Notes under the pieces: model-generated | What the model saw: only the letters and a program-made list of their open reading frames with translations | Database searches by the model: none | Told to the model about the DNA's origin: nothing | Source of the DNA: Mesodorylaimus sp. YZB2_4 | Lineage: Eukaryota > Nematoda > Enoplea > Dorylaimida > Dorylaimidae | Assembly (NCBI GenBank): GCA_030248295.1 | Contig: JASANH010001194.1 | Location: forward strand, 248,001-312,000 | Direction: 5' to 3' | Length of the DNA: 64,000 nt | Shown here: positions 32,301 to 42,306 of the stretch, one piece after another | How the letters are laid out: each line of letters starts with the position of its first letter | How positions within the stretch are numbered: the first letter of the stretch is position 1 | Program-made: the position numbers and the translations under genes

Positions 32301-35300
32301 AAAGCCATTTCCGGTGCCCCTTTATCGTCTGCTTCCAAGAGGCGAAGAATTGAGGCAAAAGCGAAAATCGATTTGGTTACTAACGGCGCAATAAATCACG
32401 TTTTCGAAAACGTTTTTCGTTAATGTGTTCGTGCTGGCGTTTGACGTCGTGTCCGAGTGGCTGAGAACACTCGATAACAGCATAAATTTTGGCCCAGTCT
32501 ATGGTGTAATGGACTCGGAGAGGACACGTTGAGTGTGTGACACGGCATCCGAGAAGCCAATTCCTGCCACAATGGGTTTCAAGAAAAAGTTCAAGTGCAG
32601 GTGATAAAATTGATGGGCGAACACCGATTGCGCAAACACATCAGCTTGGAACCCGATAGGGCAGTTGTATAAACGCAAAGCTAAACAGAAAGCTGAAGCT
32701 CCGTCAAGTGTTTTCGTACGTTGCAATAGGCGGCATTGACAAAAAGTTTGCATACATACATGTAAAAATCCGATTCTGCATGCATGCTTGCATATGTGGG
32801 CCTTGTCTATGGTACCTCTAGCTAGTGTATTCGAACCACCAGACCCCGGCACTTCTGCTGACTGTGGTTTGCATCAAGCGTATCATCATTTCAGGTGACA
32901 TCGGCGGCATCGAGATGCAAGAAGTGCCGCAGACGCAGTTCATTCCTTTGCCGGAAGTGCTGTGCCTGATCGTATCGAATTTGAATAGAGCCGGCGAACC
33001 AGCCACGCTTAACAAAATCGTCTCATCGTTGACGGACGAGTACGACGGCATGTGCATACCAAAACATGTAAGCAACAGTATATGATTTTAGGTGCTCTTT
33101 CGACGCCGGGTTCTGGTGCGGCAGCTCATGCGCGACTTTGCTCTGTTTAGGAAGTGTTGTACGCTACGCTGGGTGCCCTGATTGCGGAGGGCAAACTGTA
33201 CTGCATGGGCGAGCATTATTTCATCCCGACACCCACCATGTTCCAATATTATCAGCAGCAATTTCTTCGAAGAACAGCGGCCAGCCAGCAGCCTTATCTG
33301 TGGGCGAAAGACCAGGAGGCCACCATGTTCCCTCAGAGATCAAATGTGCCCAAGTAAGACCTTTATCAGATCGAACCCGACTGTCGAAGCCAGCATTGCC
33401 CTTTTAGATCCCAAGAAATGTGCTCTCGCGAGTGCCAGACAGGAGCCAGCATAGTATGTGGCCAAGCTCCCTACGTCCCACCAAACAAAAAGGATCAAGC
33501 AACCAGTGTCCAGACGCAATTGGCTCCAGTGCAGCAGGCGACGGTAGCCTGCGGAGAAGACACCCGCCGTCGGAATGCGCAGCCTCAACCTAACAAGGAC
33601 AAGAATCTGATGAATAAGGAGAATAAAGGCAAGGCTGACTGGGAGAGTGCGTGGTGCTGATAAGATCGTCCATCATGTTTGTCGCTGTTGATGTGTTAGT
33701 CAGTGAGTGCCGGTTGGAGGGAAGTAGAAGGATGATGAAGCCATGTGCTGATAATTGCCGCTTTTAGGCTTTCTCTCACGCTTATTTGGTCGAGGCAAAC
33801 TCAAGACTGGAACCGATGATGTCCCGAAAGCAACAGCGAAGAACGGCCTCAATGACGGAGATTGTCCAAATAGCCATCATCACTCCAACGATCGTCCGTC
33901 CACATCAGGGCCACCTGTTTTACAGCAACCTTTAGTCTCCGATACCTTACCAGCCAATGTGCCCATGGCTACATTTTCGGCCCAGTTCCCGCCACCAGAA
34001 TGGTTATGTGATCCTCGTTTCATCAAGAGTGCCACTGCGAAAGACCCTAATCAGCAGCAGGCCCAGCAGCCTCAACAGCCGTTCCTGTCCAAGATACGTC
34101 GTACGTCCAAAGAACCTCAACCAAATGTGAATGGCCCGTCAGCATCCAACAGAGACCAACAAAGGCATAGCGTATGGGTCGATCCGATCGATGGTACCAA
34201 TGGCCACGGGAAAATGTCCAGTAACTTCAACAGGCGAGAACGCAGTAATGAGCCGAGTAAGCGGTGTTTCGCTAGTCAGCGTTATTACGAGAGCCGACAT
34301 CACGGCCAGCTATCGCCCAACGATAACTACGATCGATATCACCGATCTACGAAGCAGCGTCATCGTCTGTCCAAGTACATGAGCAGCAGCTCTGAATGTC
34401 TTCGCGAATCGCCTTATCAAGGTCAGAACAAGAAATCGATGGCTAACGAAGACAGAAAGCGAGCCAGCAGACATTACCACGATCGAGCACATCAGCAGCA
34501 GCACTATAGCGTGTATCAGTTCCCACAACCACCCCACCATCAGCCCCTCGAAAACCACCATTCTCAACCACAGCAACATGACGAGCAACTTACTCCGAGA
34601 GCCGATCCCAACGAAGGCGAAAAACACGACTTCGATGAGAACAAGGAGAAAACTAGTCTGGCCAAAGGACCGAAGCCAGTTGCGACCTCTGTGGTGGTGG
34701 TCAGTCGAATCCCGCCCTTGGCCTTACCAACCGACGCCGAATTCGATAGCGTCTCGGAATGTGGGGGACAAAGAACATCGACACCGACTCCAGTCAAGAA
34801 CAATGCTGCTAGGCCATCCCTCGAGACCGAGATTAATGATCCAAATCCCGAACTGGAGCGACTCGAGACTGGTCCAGATTCTAATCACCAGCTGACCATC
34901 GACCACGTCGGGGGCCACAGGGACAGCGCGTACAGTGCATCACCAGTGGTCACCGAGATGTCTAGTTCGGAGGGCAAGTACAGCAGTTGGTCGGGCAGCG
35001 ATGGACATCGCGAACACGGGGCTATGGCTGCCGCCACCAGTCCAGAGGGTCCAGAGGAGAAACCGGACAACGCTGGCCAAACCGTCGATAACACGTACGT
35101 CAACGATACGCAAACCCGACGATGCGCACTCGACCACACTTACGAGAATCTCGACCATGCGACTGAAACGAGACGAATGGACGATACCAAATACGAAAAT
35201 ATTTCTAGCGAACATATCGAAGCCCCCGTCGCCGAGGCATCTAAGGAAGTGGTTATCAAAGCCACGGCAACATCTTCCATCCACGCACACGTATCGTCGG

Positions 35301-35305
35301 TATAG
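29343..35305 (+). CDS. STOX: Storkhead-box winged-helix protein (STOX1/2, HAM-1, Knockout family)
   Basis: Five exons (29343-29691, 32895-33067, 33151-33353, 33408-33646, 33768-35305) join in phase to 833 residues. The N-terminal Storkhead part reads FRIFQDFQDENRASFWNPGL, GFVRPGTLFVSG and LRGAWARRVLKPPPGF. The winged helix follows: TQFIPLPEVLCLIVSNLNRA, VLYATLGALIAEGKLY, MGEHYFIPTP. Downstream come FLSRLFGRGKLK and the diagnostic FSAQFPPPEWL, then a long polar tail with histidine/glutamine runs and repeated TYENLDH/KYENISS motifs. Family members control neuronal asymmetric division and axon guidance and shuttle between cortex and nucleus. The first intron is 3.2 kb, far larger than others here. 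The exact start could be upstream: an exon-like ATG...AG|GTAAGG occurs at 28704-28755. Confidence 0.92.
29692..32894. other. Large first intron of the Storkhead-box gene
   Basis: The intron spans 3.2 kb where the neighbouring introns are about 60 nt. Several minus-strand frames look more protein-like than chance: 31692-31510 (NLPDYPLGTIPKVVYKPSGP...), 31318-31097 and 30687-30484 (KRKLKEAACEKQYQKRL...). They may be exons of a nested antisense gene. I could not join them with confidence or identify a family. Confidence 0.35.
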
Positions 35306-35511
35306 CCCCTCGCCACCTCGACGAGGGACTCTATGCTTCAAGCTTTACTCGTGCATATTGCATATTTATGTAACTGGCCGCCAGGTTGAGCTTTTGTGAA
35401 TTAGAGAACGGTTTGGGTACTTGGATTTTTGCATGCACCTACTATTTCAGAGAATAAAAGGGCAATGACTGAGCAGAGTCCATTCAGAACATATAATGGC
35501 ACTGCACTCGA

Positions 35512-36921
35512 TCAGTTGACTTGCCTGACATTCATATTGATGCGACTCTGATTCAAATACTCAGCTACAGGCACGCTAGCCTCATCGCCATCAGACACGT
35601 TGAATTGGTTTCCATCATTAAAAATTCTGGGCACACCGTGATAAGCTAACCGACATTCTCCACTCATCACCACCACGTCTCCGCTTCGGATCTTGACTGC
35701 TATAGGCATATCGTCCAAGGATGTTCCTCCCAAAAGAAAAACAGCTGATTGGCCAAAACTAAACGAGAACAAAGGAAGGCCGAAATTTCTTTCCGAATAA
35801 TCCACATGCCCTGCCAATGTCGAATTCATGTGATAGAAATTGACTATGACGGCTTCGGCACTAAAGTTCATCTCGGAACCGAATAGGACTTGGGCAACGA
35901 CGTGACTGAGTCGATATAAATCTCCAGGCACGTCGGATCGCTTATGTTCCGAGTACATTTTGGTGTCCCAATCGTGCTGATAGCCTAATGTCGCCCAACG
36001 TAATTTCTTGAGCAGCTTTTTGTCGTTAAATTTGCAAAGATCCTAAAGTGAATTCATTGGACTAATCTGCCGGAAGGATCACTATAAGATGGGCACGCAT
36101 AAGCTATAGCATTTGCTACAGTACTCTCTGCACTCCATTATCAGTTCGCAAGACCCTGATCTTGCAAGCCATCGAACCTGCTTTATCTCCAAGCTCCTAT
36201 CTCGGCTCTGAAATCCTGGCTCGCCATGGGACAGACTAGGGCTGACCAGAGGATGACTCAAGCCACAGGAACCACCCCACGCAGTCCACGAACACCTTGT
36301 TTTGAGCTTTCACTGTCACTCACCACAAAGGCCATGTACAGTAGACTCTCAATTCGGGGAGCGACCGCACGTGTCGGTCAAACGGGGTAAGAACGGGGTA
36401 AACTGATAGGGCGAAGGCGGCCAGTGTTCAAAAACCCGTCAGATCTTTAATTCACATAGAATTTACCCTCCCGATTGGCAGGATGTCCCGTTAGCAGCCG
36501 CTCAATGAATGCTTACCACGGGCGATACCCCATCTCGTTTCAGCTGGCCGTCCACATTGGTCGCGTGAGGCCATCGACTGTAATCCATCAAGCATCTCCT
36601 GGCCCAATAGAGGTGGCCACGGGGAGTGAGAAATGGATTTCGTAAGAACATAAAGCCAGGTTTTCCAATCACTTCGTATGCATTCCAATCGACAAAGGGC
36701 CATCGCAAATACAAAGACTCAAATTCCTCTTTCAAGCCATTATCTAAGGATGAGAGATCGGGCGGAAATGATCGAGGTCGTACAATATCGGGGAAATGGC
36801 CAGGTTTATCAAAATCGATCAACGCGCTACACTGGTCAGGCGGAGTGGTTCGATAGAATTTGAATGTTTTACGAAAAGCGCTATCTGGTTTCGATCTTGT
36901 CTCGTCCTCGTACGCAGCCAT
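35512..36921 (-). CDS. ALKBH1: AlkB-homologue dioxygenase, ALKBH1
   Basis: Two exons (36921-36517 and 36042-35512) join in phase to 311 residues from ATG at 36921. Marks of ALKBH1 are AFRKTFKFYRTTPPDQC near the start, GFMFLRNPFL, KLLKKLRWATLGYQHDWDTK, and the jelly-roll core. The iron ligands are His and Asp in HVDYSE and His in AYHGVPR; the 2-oxoglutarate arginines lie in RINMNVRQ. FSFGQSAVFLLGG is nearly invariant. ALKBH1 is an Fe(II)/2-oxoglutarate dioxygenase that acts on tRNA (cytosolic and mitochondrial) and on DNA 6-methyladenine. The start codon is only 2 nt after the stop of the UQCC6-like frame. The 474-nt intron holds nothing recognised. Confidence 0.95.
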
Positions 36922-36923
36922 GA

Positions 36924-37221
36924 TCAATTGCCAGCCTTTTCTTCGTATTTTGCCCTCAATTCTCGTTTTTGGTTTTCCAACTTCTCTCGATATTGTTCGA
37001 TCAAAGCTAATCTACGTTCGTTTTCTCCCACGAAGCTATAGCCGTGGGCCTAAAATAAAAGTTCCAGTATACTTCGGGTCAAAGAAGGCGGCTCCCATGC
37101 AAACAGGACTTACTTCAAACGGTTGGTAATACAGAAGCACGATCTGCGAGCCAGCTAACATCGAAAGGAGGACGACTGATGACTTTATGGCAAACTGGGG
37201 CCACGTCAATCCGTAAGGCAT
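36924..37221 (-). CDS. UQCC6: Small mitochondrial inner-membrane protein, UQCC6/BRAWNIN-like
   Basis: Two exons (37221-37114 and 37049-36924) join in phase to 77 residues. The first 36 residues (MPYGLTWPQFAIKSSVVLLS, then MLAGSQIVLLYYQP) match the BRAWNIN pattern MPxG-membrane segment-AGxxxVxxYYxP. That protein is about 70 residues and assists complex III assembly. The second exon encodes a charged coiled coil (ENERRLALIEQYREKLENQK), which differs from human. GGTTTTAG lies immediately before the ATG, so the start codon is the first codon after a 3' splice site. The stop TGA at 36926-36924 is 2 nt before the ALKBH1 ATG. Identification is a short-motif inference. Confidence 0.65.
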
Positions 37222-37373
37222 CTAAAACCGAAAATCATAAGCTGAACCAGACGTGCTATCAAAAGCGATACTATCGTGTCCACGACATTCACTCAAAACA
37301 TATCAACAAAATCTAAACTTTTACTGCAGCTACTTCAAAAATTTTTCCGAATGTGAAAACCGCCAATAAAATT

Positions 37374-40300
37374 TCACAACTCCTCGTCGTGATTCGCCAA
37401 GAATTCGTGACGACATTGAGGCCAAGAGGCCCTGTTCCTGGCTGTCACTGGTTCCTTCGAAGTTTCACCCGTTTCCTCAGTTTTCTTCTTTTTGGTTCCT
37501 TTTTCAGTTTCCTCGCGTTTTTCTTCCTTCTTTTCCGCGTGTGCATTCGGATTACCCATATTTGCCTTGAATTTTCGACGCAGCTTCTCCCGCACCAAAA
37601 GCGCCTTGACCAACCGACGCCAGTTGTGTATCGCCTTATTCGAGCGGCGCTGAAACAAAAAATATCAAATTAGATTAAAAACTGGACAACAAATCAGGAG
37701 CATACCTCCTGCTCTCGCTGTTCCGCCACCGCCTGCTCTTCCTCCCAGGCCGCCACCAACGCGTCCTTATACTCCTCACATACGACCCAGCCATCCAAGC
37801 TAAAAGTGCACAGACTCACAGGACATGCTGCAAGTATGCAACTTCATTCATGACTTACACTGGATGACTCGATCGACCATGAAAATCCCAACCGGTCATA
37901 GCTGCAGCGCAGTCGACGTCCATTTTCTTCGCGACACTCAATAAACCGGGCACTAAAAATAGGAAGGATCGGTCGCACGAGATGGATCAGGATGGAATAG
38001 ACCAAGTACTCTTACGTTGAAGATACACCGTTCCAGGTGGCAGCATACTCTTTTTGAAGAGGTAGACATTGCCGAACTCGTTCCTTGGCACGATGCCCTA
38101 AAACAGCAATGCTGTGACCTAGTGCAGTTATCATTCGGACAAGATAGCTTACGTCCTTTGCTGGAGGCGCTCGATACGGTTCCGTTTGCCATCTCCCATA
38201 CACTGGAACCTCGCGATTCTCAAGCGTTTTCTTGGTGGCCGAATCCTGAACGTAAGGTTAGAACATCAAAGAAGCCTCGACGCCTCGCCAAAATGGCTAC
38301 TCACCCATTTGGGTCGTCCTTTCACGATCTTGTACGGTTCCTCATTCTCTCGCACCGACAATGCTTCCTTTCGCCAAGTATCTTTGCTATGAAGCGTATG
38401 CACGGCACTTCGAGGATAGACTGGTTCAGTGCGCATGTAGCCAATCGGTTTCGTGTCAGCTGCAATAAAGGACTGTTTAGCCCCTCGAAATTGGGCTTAC
38501 CTCACGACCGCATATACAATACGTACGCGGATAAATCGCTTCGAACTTCTTGAGGTCCCGTTTTAACACGTACCTAAATAATACACAAAAAATCAATTAT
38601 TTTTAAATTTATAACACAAGGCGTACTTACAGTGGATGATTTTTATAATCGCTAATCGAGGTCGGTAATTTCTGTTTGGAAAGTTTGGCTGAAATTATAA
38701 CTCAACAGACTAGAGAGATTTATTCTGGCATCAGTCAACGTCAAGACTTACCTTCGAGTTGCATATCTTCCAATCGATTCCTGATTCGCTTGATACTTCG
38801 AAACAGATCGAACGTTTTCGATAGCCAATCACCCTGCATTCGCAAACGCCTGGTCTGGCTGGACATAAAGTGAGACGCATAACGACTCGTCACGTCCTTC
38901 AATGCGAGATCTAAAACGAGGATCACTTCAGAGACACTAAAATCGAGTAACCACGATCTACCTTTATCAAAAGCTAAGCAATAGAGCACCGGCTCAGTCA
39001 ACATATCTTTCACCGATTCCATATTATCGATCGAACTATCGATGCAATTAACGCCTAAAAAAATCCTCTGTAAACATGAGCGAGCTCTTCAAATACCTCT
39101 TTCTTACAAAACCATTGTTCGCTACTCTCCACGTAGACTTCAGTCCAATACTCCGTGGCTAAAACGAAGAGCAGCATCGAAGCTCACACACCATCTGGTC
39201 TGCTAGCTACTGGTCATACTCGGCTCCGTTTTCACCGACAATTCGGACCCGTCGCGGGATTTCGATGAACTTTTCTTTCTACAATGGGAGACAACGTTAA
39301 ATGATAATATGCTCTTTTCTCTAAACAGACCCGGGTCGTGAACTAGCGGGTCAAGACATCTGCCTCTGACGCTGGGTGCGCAGTTACATGAGAGGGTTCG
39401 ACTCCCGCCTGGGTAAAAAATGATTGCCAAGTATGACATGACAGACTTACCCAGAAGCCGTAGACGGCCGCCCATTCGTTGTCTTCCAGTCACCTTGACC
39501 CACGTCGCTGTTGCGTGCTTTTTTGTTCCCCTTAATACCCGTACGTTTTACCCGCTTGCTAGGAGATACTTCACTGCCCGAAGAATCATCCGAGTCCAAG
39601 TCCGAGGCTTCATAGCTGTCGTCACTGTGTGCCCCGCTTTTCCTTGACTTTTTCTCTTTGTCGTTCTCTTTCCTACGAAAACAGCCATCACATTTTTTCG
39701 ATGCACTTAAAACAACCCTTACTTTGAAGTCGCCGCTTTTTCCGTGTTTTCCTTCTTCGACGCTGCTTTTTTGCTTCGAGATCCATTTCCTGCCTTCTGA
39801 AAATACTGAACCAAAACTTGCAATCGCTATGTTACATGTGATCAGACTGCGCTTGCCTTTGCTTTGCCATCCTGAGGACTAACGTTATTCGAATCACTTT
39901 CCTGAAGAAAGAGGAAAAAAATTGGTCAGCTCGAAAAATCACCTACAGCATGTCGGCACGTACCATTTTTCTGGTAATTGGGTGAGCATTGATCACAATA
40001 CGCGCATCGAAACCCAGTGCTCGAATAGTGGTGATAAAACACTGAAAGGAGAGGAAAGTCGATGCAAACAGTAGAAAATCAATTCGCAATGAAAACTTAC
40101 CAGCGCAAGCATTTTGTAGCTGAATGCCTTACGAGTTTGCAAATTGCGTCGAATTCCAAGAGCCTAAACATAAGTCAGAGCGTAATTTGGGGGGGGGGGG
40201 GGGGGTCAATGGCTGGGCTGGCCATCGACATTCGAAATCGCTGCACGAAAAGTCAAATAAACGCGAGTGTTTATCCTGAGCAAGCCAAACATGGGAAAGG

Positions 40301-42090
40301 TCTGAATAATGAGGCAAGGGGGGCGAATTTTTTGACATTTTTGTCGGAGAATATTTCTGGCTGTTTTTCTACGAAAAATATGACAGCAGCATCGTCTCGC
40401 CTTTTAAAAAAATCCGTCAGCTTATGGGTCAGAGTAAACATACTTTCCCATGAGACCCTAGAGGGTAAGAGGGCAAAAATGCATAGGGACGGTTACTTTT
40501 AGCCGAGCAGCCATGGGGGTAGAGGCCGATTCCATCAACACAACTTACCAAATCACTCGGAACCAGTTCGCTGTCCGCTGCCTCATTGTCGGCTAATGTA
40601 AAACCAGAACAAAACCATTTGACAAATCGTTGCAGCTGGTCCTTTCCAGTATTGGGATCCTTTCCAAAACCCGTATATCCCAATGGTACCATTGATAAAG
40701 CCACGGCTTGGTTCATTTCATCATTGCAAATGGAGGATAAATGGCGTCCATACGCGATAAAAGTAAGAAGATGGGCCTGGAATGAAAGAATAGTCGAATA
40801 CTTTGGAGGACACAGACAGACTCCACGTTTTTTTTAATGGAATGAGCGACATCTGATAAAACTAACCTCGTTGCGCATACCTCCATGCACTATGAGATAT
40901 TACCAAATGGTCGTTCGAAATAAGAGCTAACCTGGGCAGTTTGAGTCACATCTCTCAGAAACCTTGTCTTCTTCAAGAAGACCAAAAGTTCGGCTCACTT
41001 TGTGGAGATTTTCCTGAAGTTCTTTCCTAAAACGCTTTAATGCACGTCGTAGTTCGCCTTCCACGTCCAATTCCTTCTTTCTACAAGAGATATCTTTATC
41101 TTCATTTCTTTTTCGCATATCGCCAGGTGATCGATCTATCCCAAATAAAGACCCTTACGTTTTAGGGGCATTCACCGTTATTTGGATCGACTTCGACGTT
41201 TCACCAGTATCGTCTGCTGCCTTCGGTTCAATGGGATGATCTGTAATATGACACATCTACAGTATCCCACACTACCCAATAAGTAACGGCGACTTGCTCA
41301 GTGGTAAGGCGTCGGCCTGCCAATCGGGAGTTAAGTTAGCATTCGAAAAGTAAGTAATAAATAGGGATCACTTAAGTGGGGACATTGGACAACCTCGTCT
41401 GCCCCCCTCTTCTTGGGCATGTAAAAAAGTAGCTTTAGCATATAGCCAATGTCAATCTTCAAGACAAAATCCAAGCGAAGCAGAATTGGCCAGCATACCT
41501 GCCACGTCCTCCCACTCCGACTCCGACGACGAAAATGGCGACAGATCACGTTGCTGCTTGACCACCACATCCTTCGATTTTACTGCTTTCGGTCCACCCA
41601 GGAGCTTTCCCAGAGTTTCCTCTTTTGTTGCTTTCTTCGCTGGCGTTTTCTTCTCTTTTGCCTCAGCTGCCTTGACTGTAGGTGCCTTAGTCTTGGTGAC
41701 GGCTTCTTTCTTCCTTGGTTTCTTCACCTTTCTTTCGCTTTCCTCTTTGCCAGAATCCCACACCTCATCTTCTCCACTGGAAACTTTCGGCTCTTCTTTG
41801 ACCACTCTTGCTCTTGTGGCTTTCCTCTTCGGTTTTCCATCCATATTTGTATTTTGACGTTTCTTCTTTGCATTGTCCTGCTCACTTTCGTCCGATTCCT
41901 CTTTCTTACCTTTTAACTTTGGATTCTCGTTCTTATTCGACCCCTTCTTCACGTATTTTCCTTGCATCACTTTCTCATCCTTTTTGTCCTCCGACACCCC
42001 GCTTCTCGCTTTTTTCCTTGTTGACATACCGACTTGTGCCTCTTCGCCATTGGCCTCCGTTTCCAGATCTATTTTCCGTTTCCTGGGCAT
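37374..42090 (-). CDS. XPC: XPC DNA-damage recognition protein
   Basis: About 21 exons, from ATG at 42090 to the stop at 37374. The long first exon (42090-41499) is lysine/glutamate-rich and nuclear. The transglutaminase-like part follows ([31 protein letters not shown]), then a charged insert (39480-39860), then [20 protein letters not shown] and [17 protein letters not shown]. The BHD1-3 DNA-binding domains end the protein: [77 protein letters not shown] and [18 protein letters not shown] with RAD23 starts global-genome nucleotide excision repair. One intron near 39840 uses a GC donor (AAAG|GCAAGC). CAG|GCGAG lies 15 nt before the ATG. A C-terminal acidic tail ends in NHDEEL. Confidence 0.95.
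39338..39440 (+). repeat. tRNA-derived SINE fragment with intact B box
   Basis: The segment holds GAGAGGGTTCGACTCCCGCC, a good RNA polymerase III B box, after TCTGACGCTGGGTGCGCAG, and continues into AAAAAATGATTGCCAAGTATG. This matches the fragment at 18246-18320. It lies in an XPC intron, on the antisense strand relative to the gene. Confidence 0.6.
40189..40205 (+). repeat. Poly(dG) tract in XPC intron
   Basis: A run of 17 G on the plus strand (C on the XPC sense strand), 20 nt or so from an exon. Confidence 0.9.
41285..41336 (+). repeat. 5' half of a tRNA or tRNA-SINE, glycine-like
   Basis: GGCGACTTGCTCAGTGGTAA followed by GGCGTCGGCCTGCCAATCGG resembles a tRNA acceptor/D-arm/anticodon arm. 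It stops after the anticodon arm; no T arm follows. It is a truncated copy in the first XPC intron. Confidence 0.5.
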
Positions 42091-42306
42091 TTTGGTAGGT
42101 CTCGCCTGAAACAGAACTCCCGAGTCCCTTTGCCCCACACCCGTCAGTGGCAGATAAGCAGCGCTACAACGAGCACAGTTCAAAAGAACCATCCCCGGCT
42201 GTCATCGTTTACTTGGCAACAGTCACATTTACAAAGTCCAAAAGCGCAAACCTAGCCTACTACCAAACTATACATGCTCGTCATTACCGGACTACGAATA
42301 GACTCT

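Noticed and set aside
32446..32490. tRNA-like GTCGTGTCCGAGTGGCTGAG
   Set aside because: D-arm similarity only; the anticodon and T arms do not fold.
34131..34895. Overlapping frames in both orientations inside the last Storkhead exon
   Set aside because: Shadow frames of a long, low-complexity coding exon.
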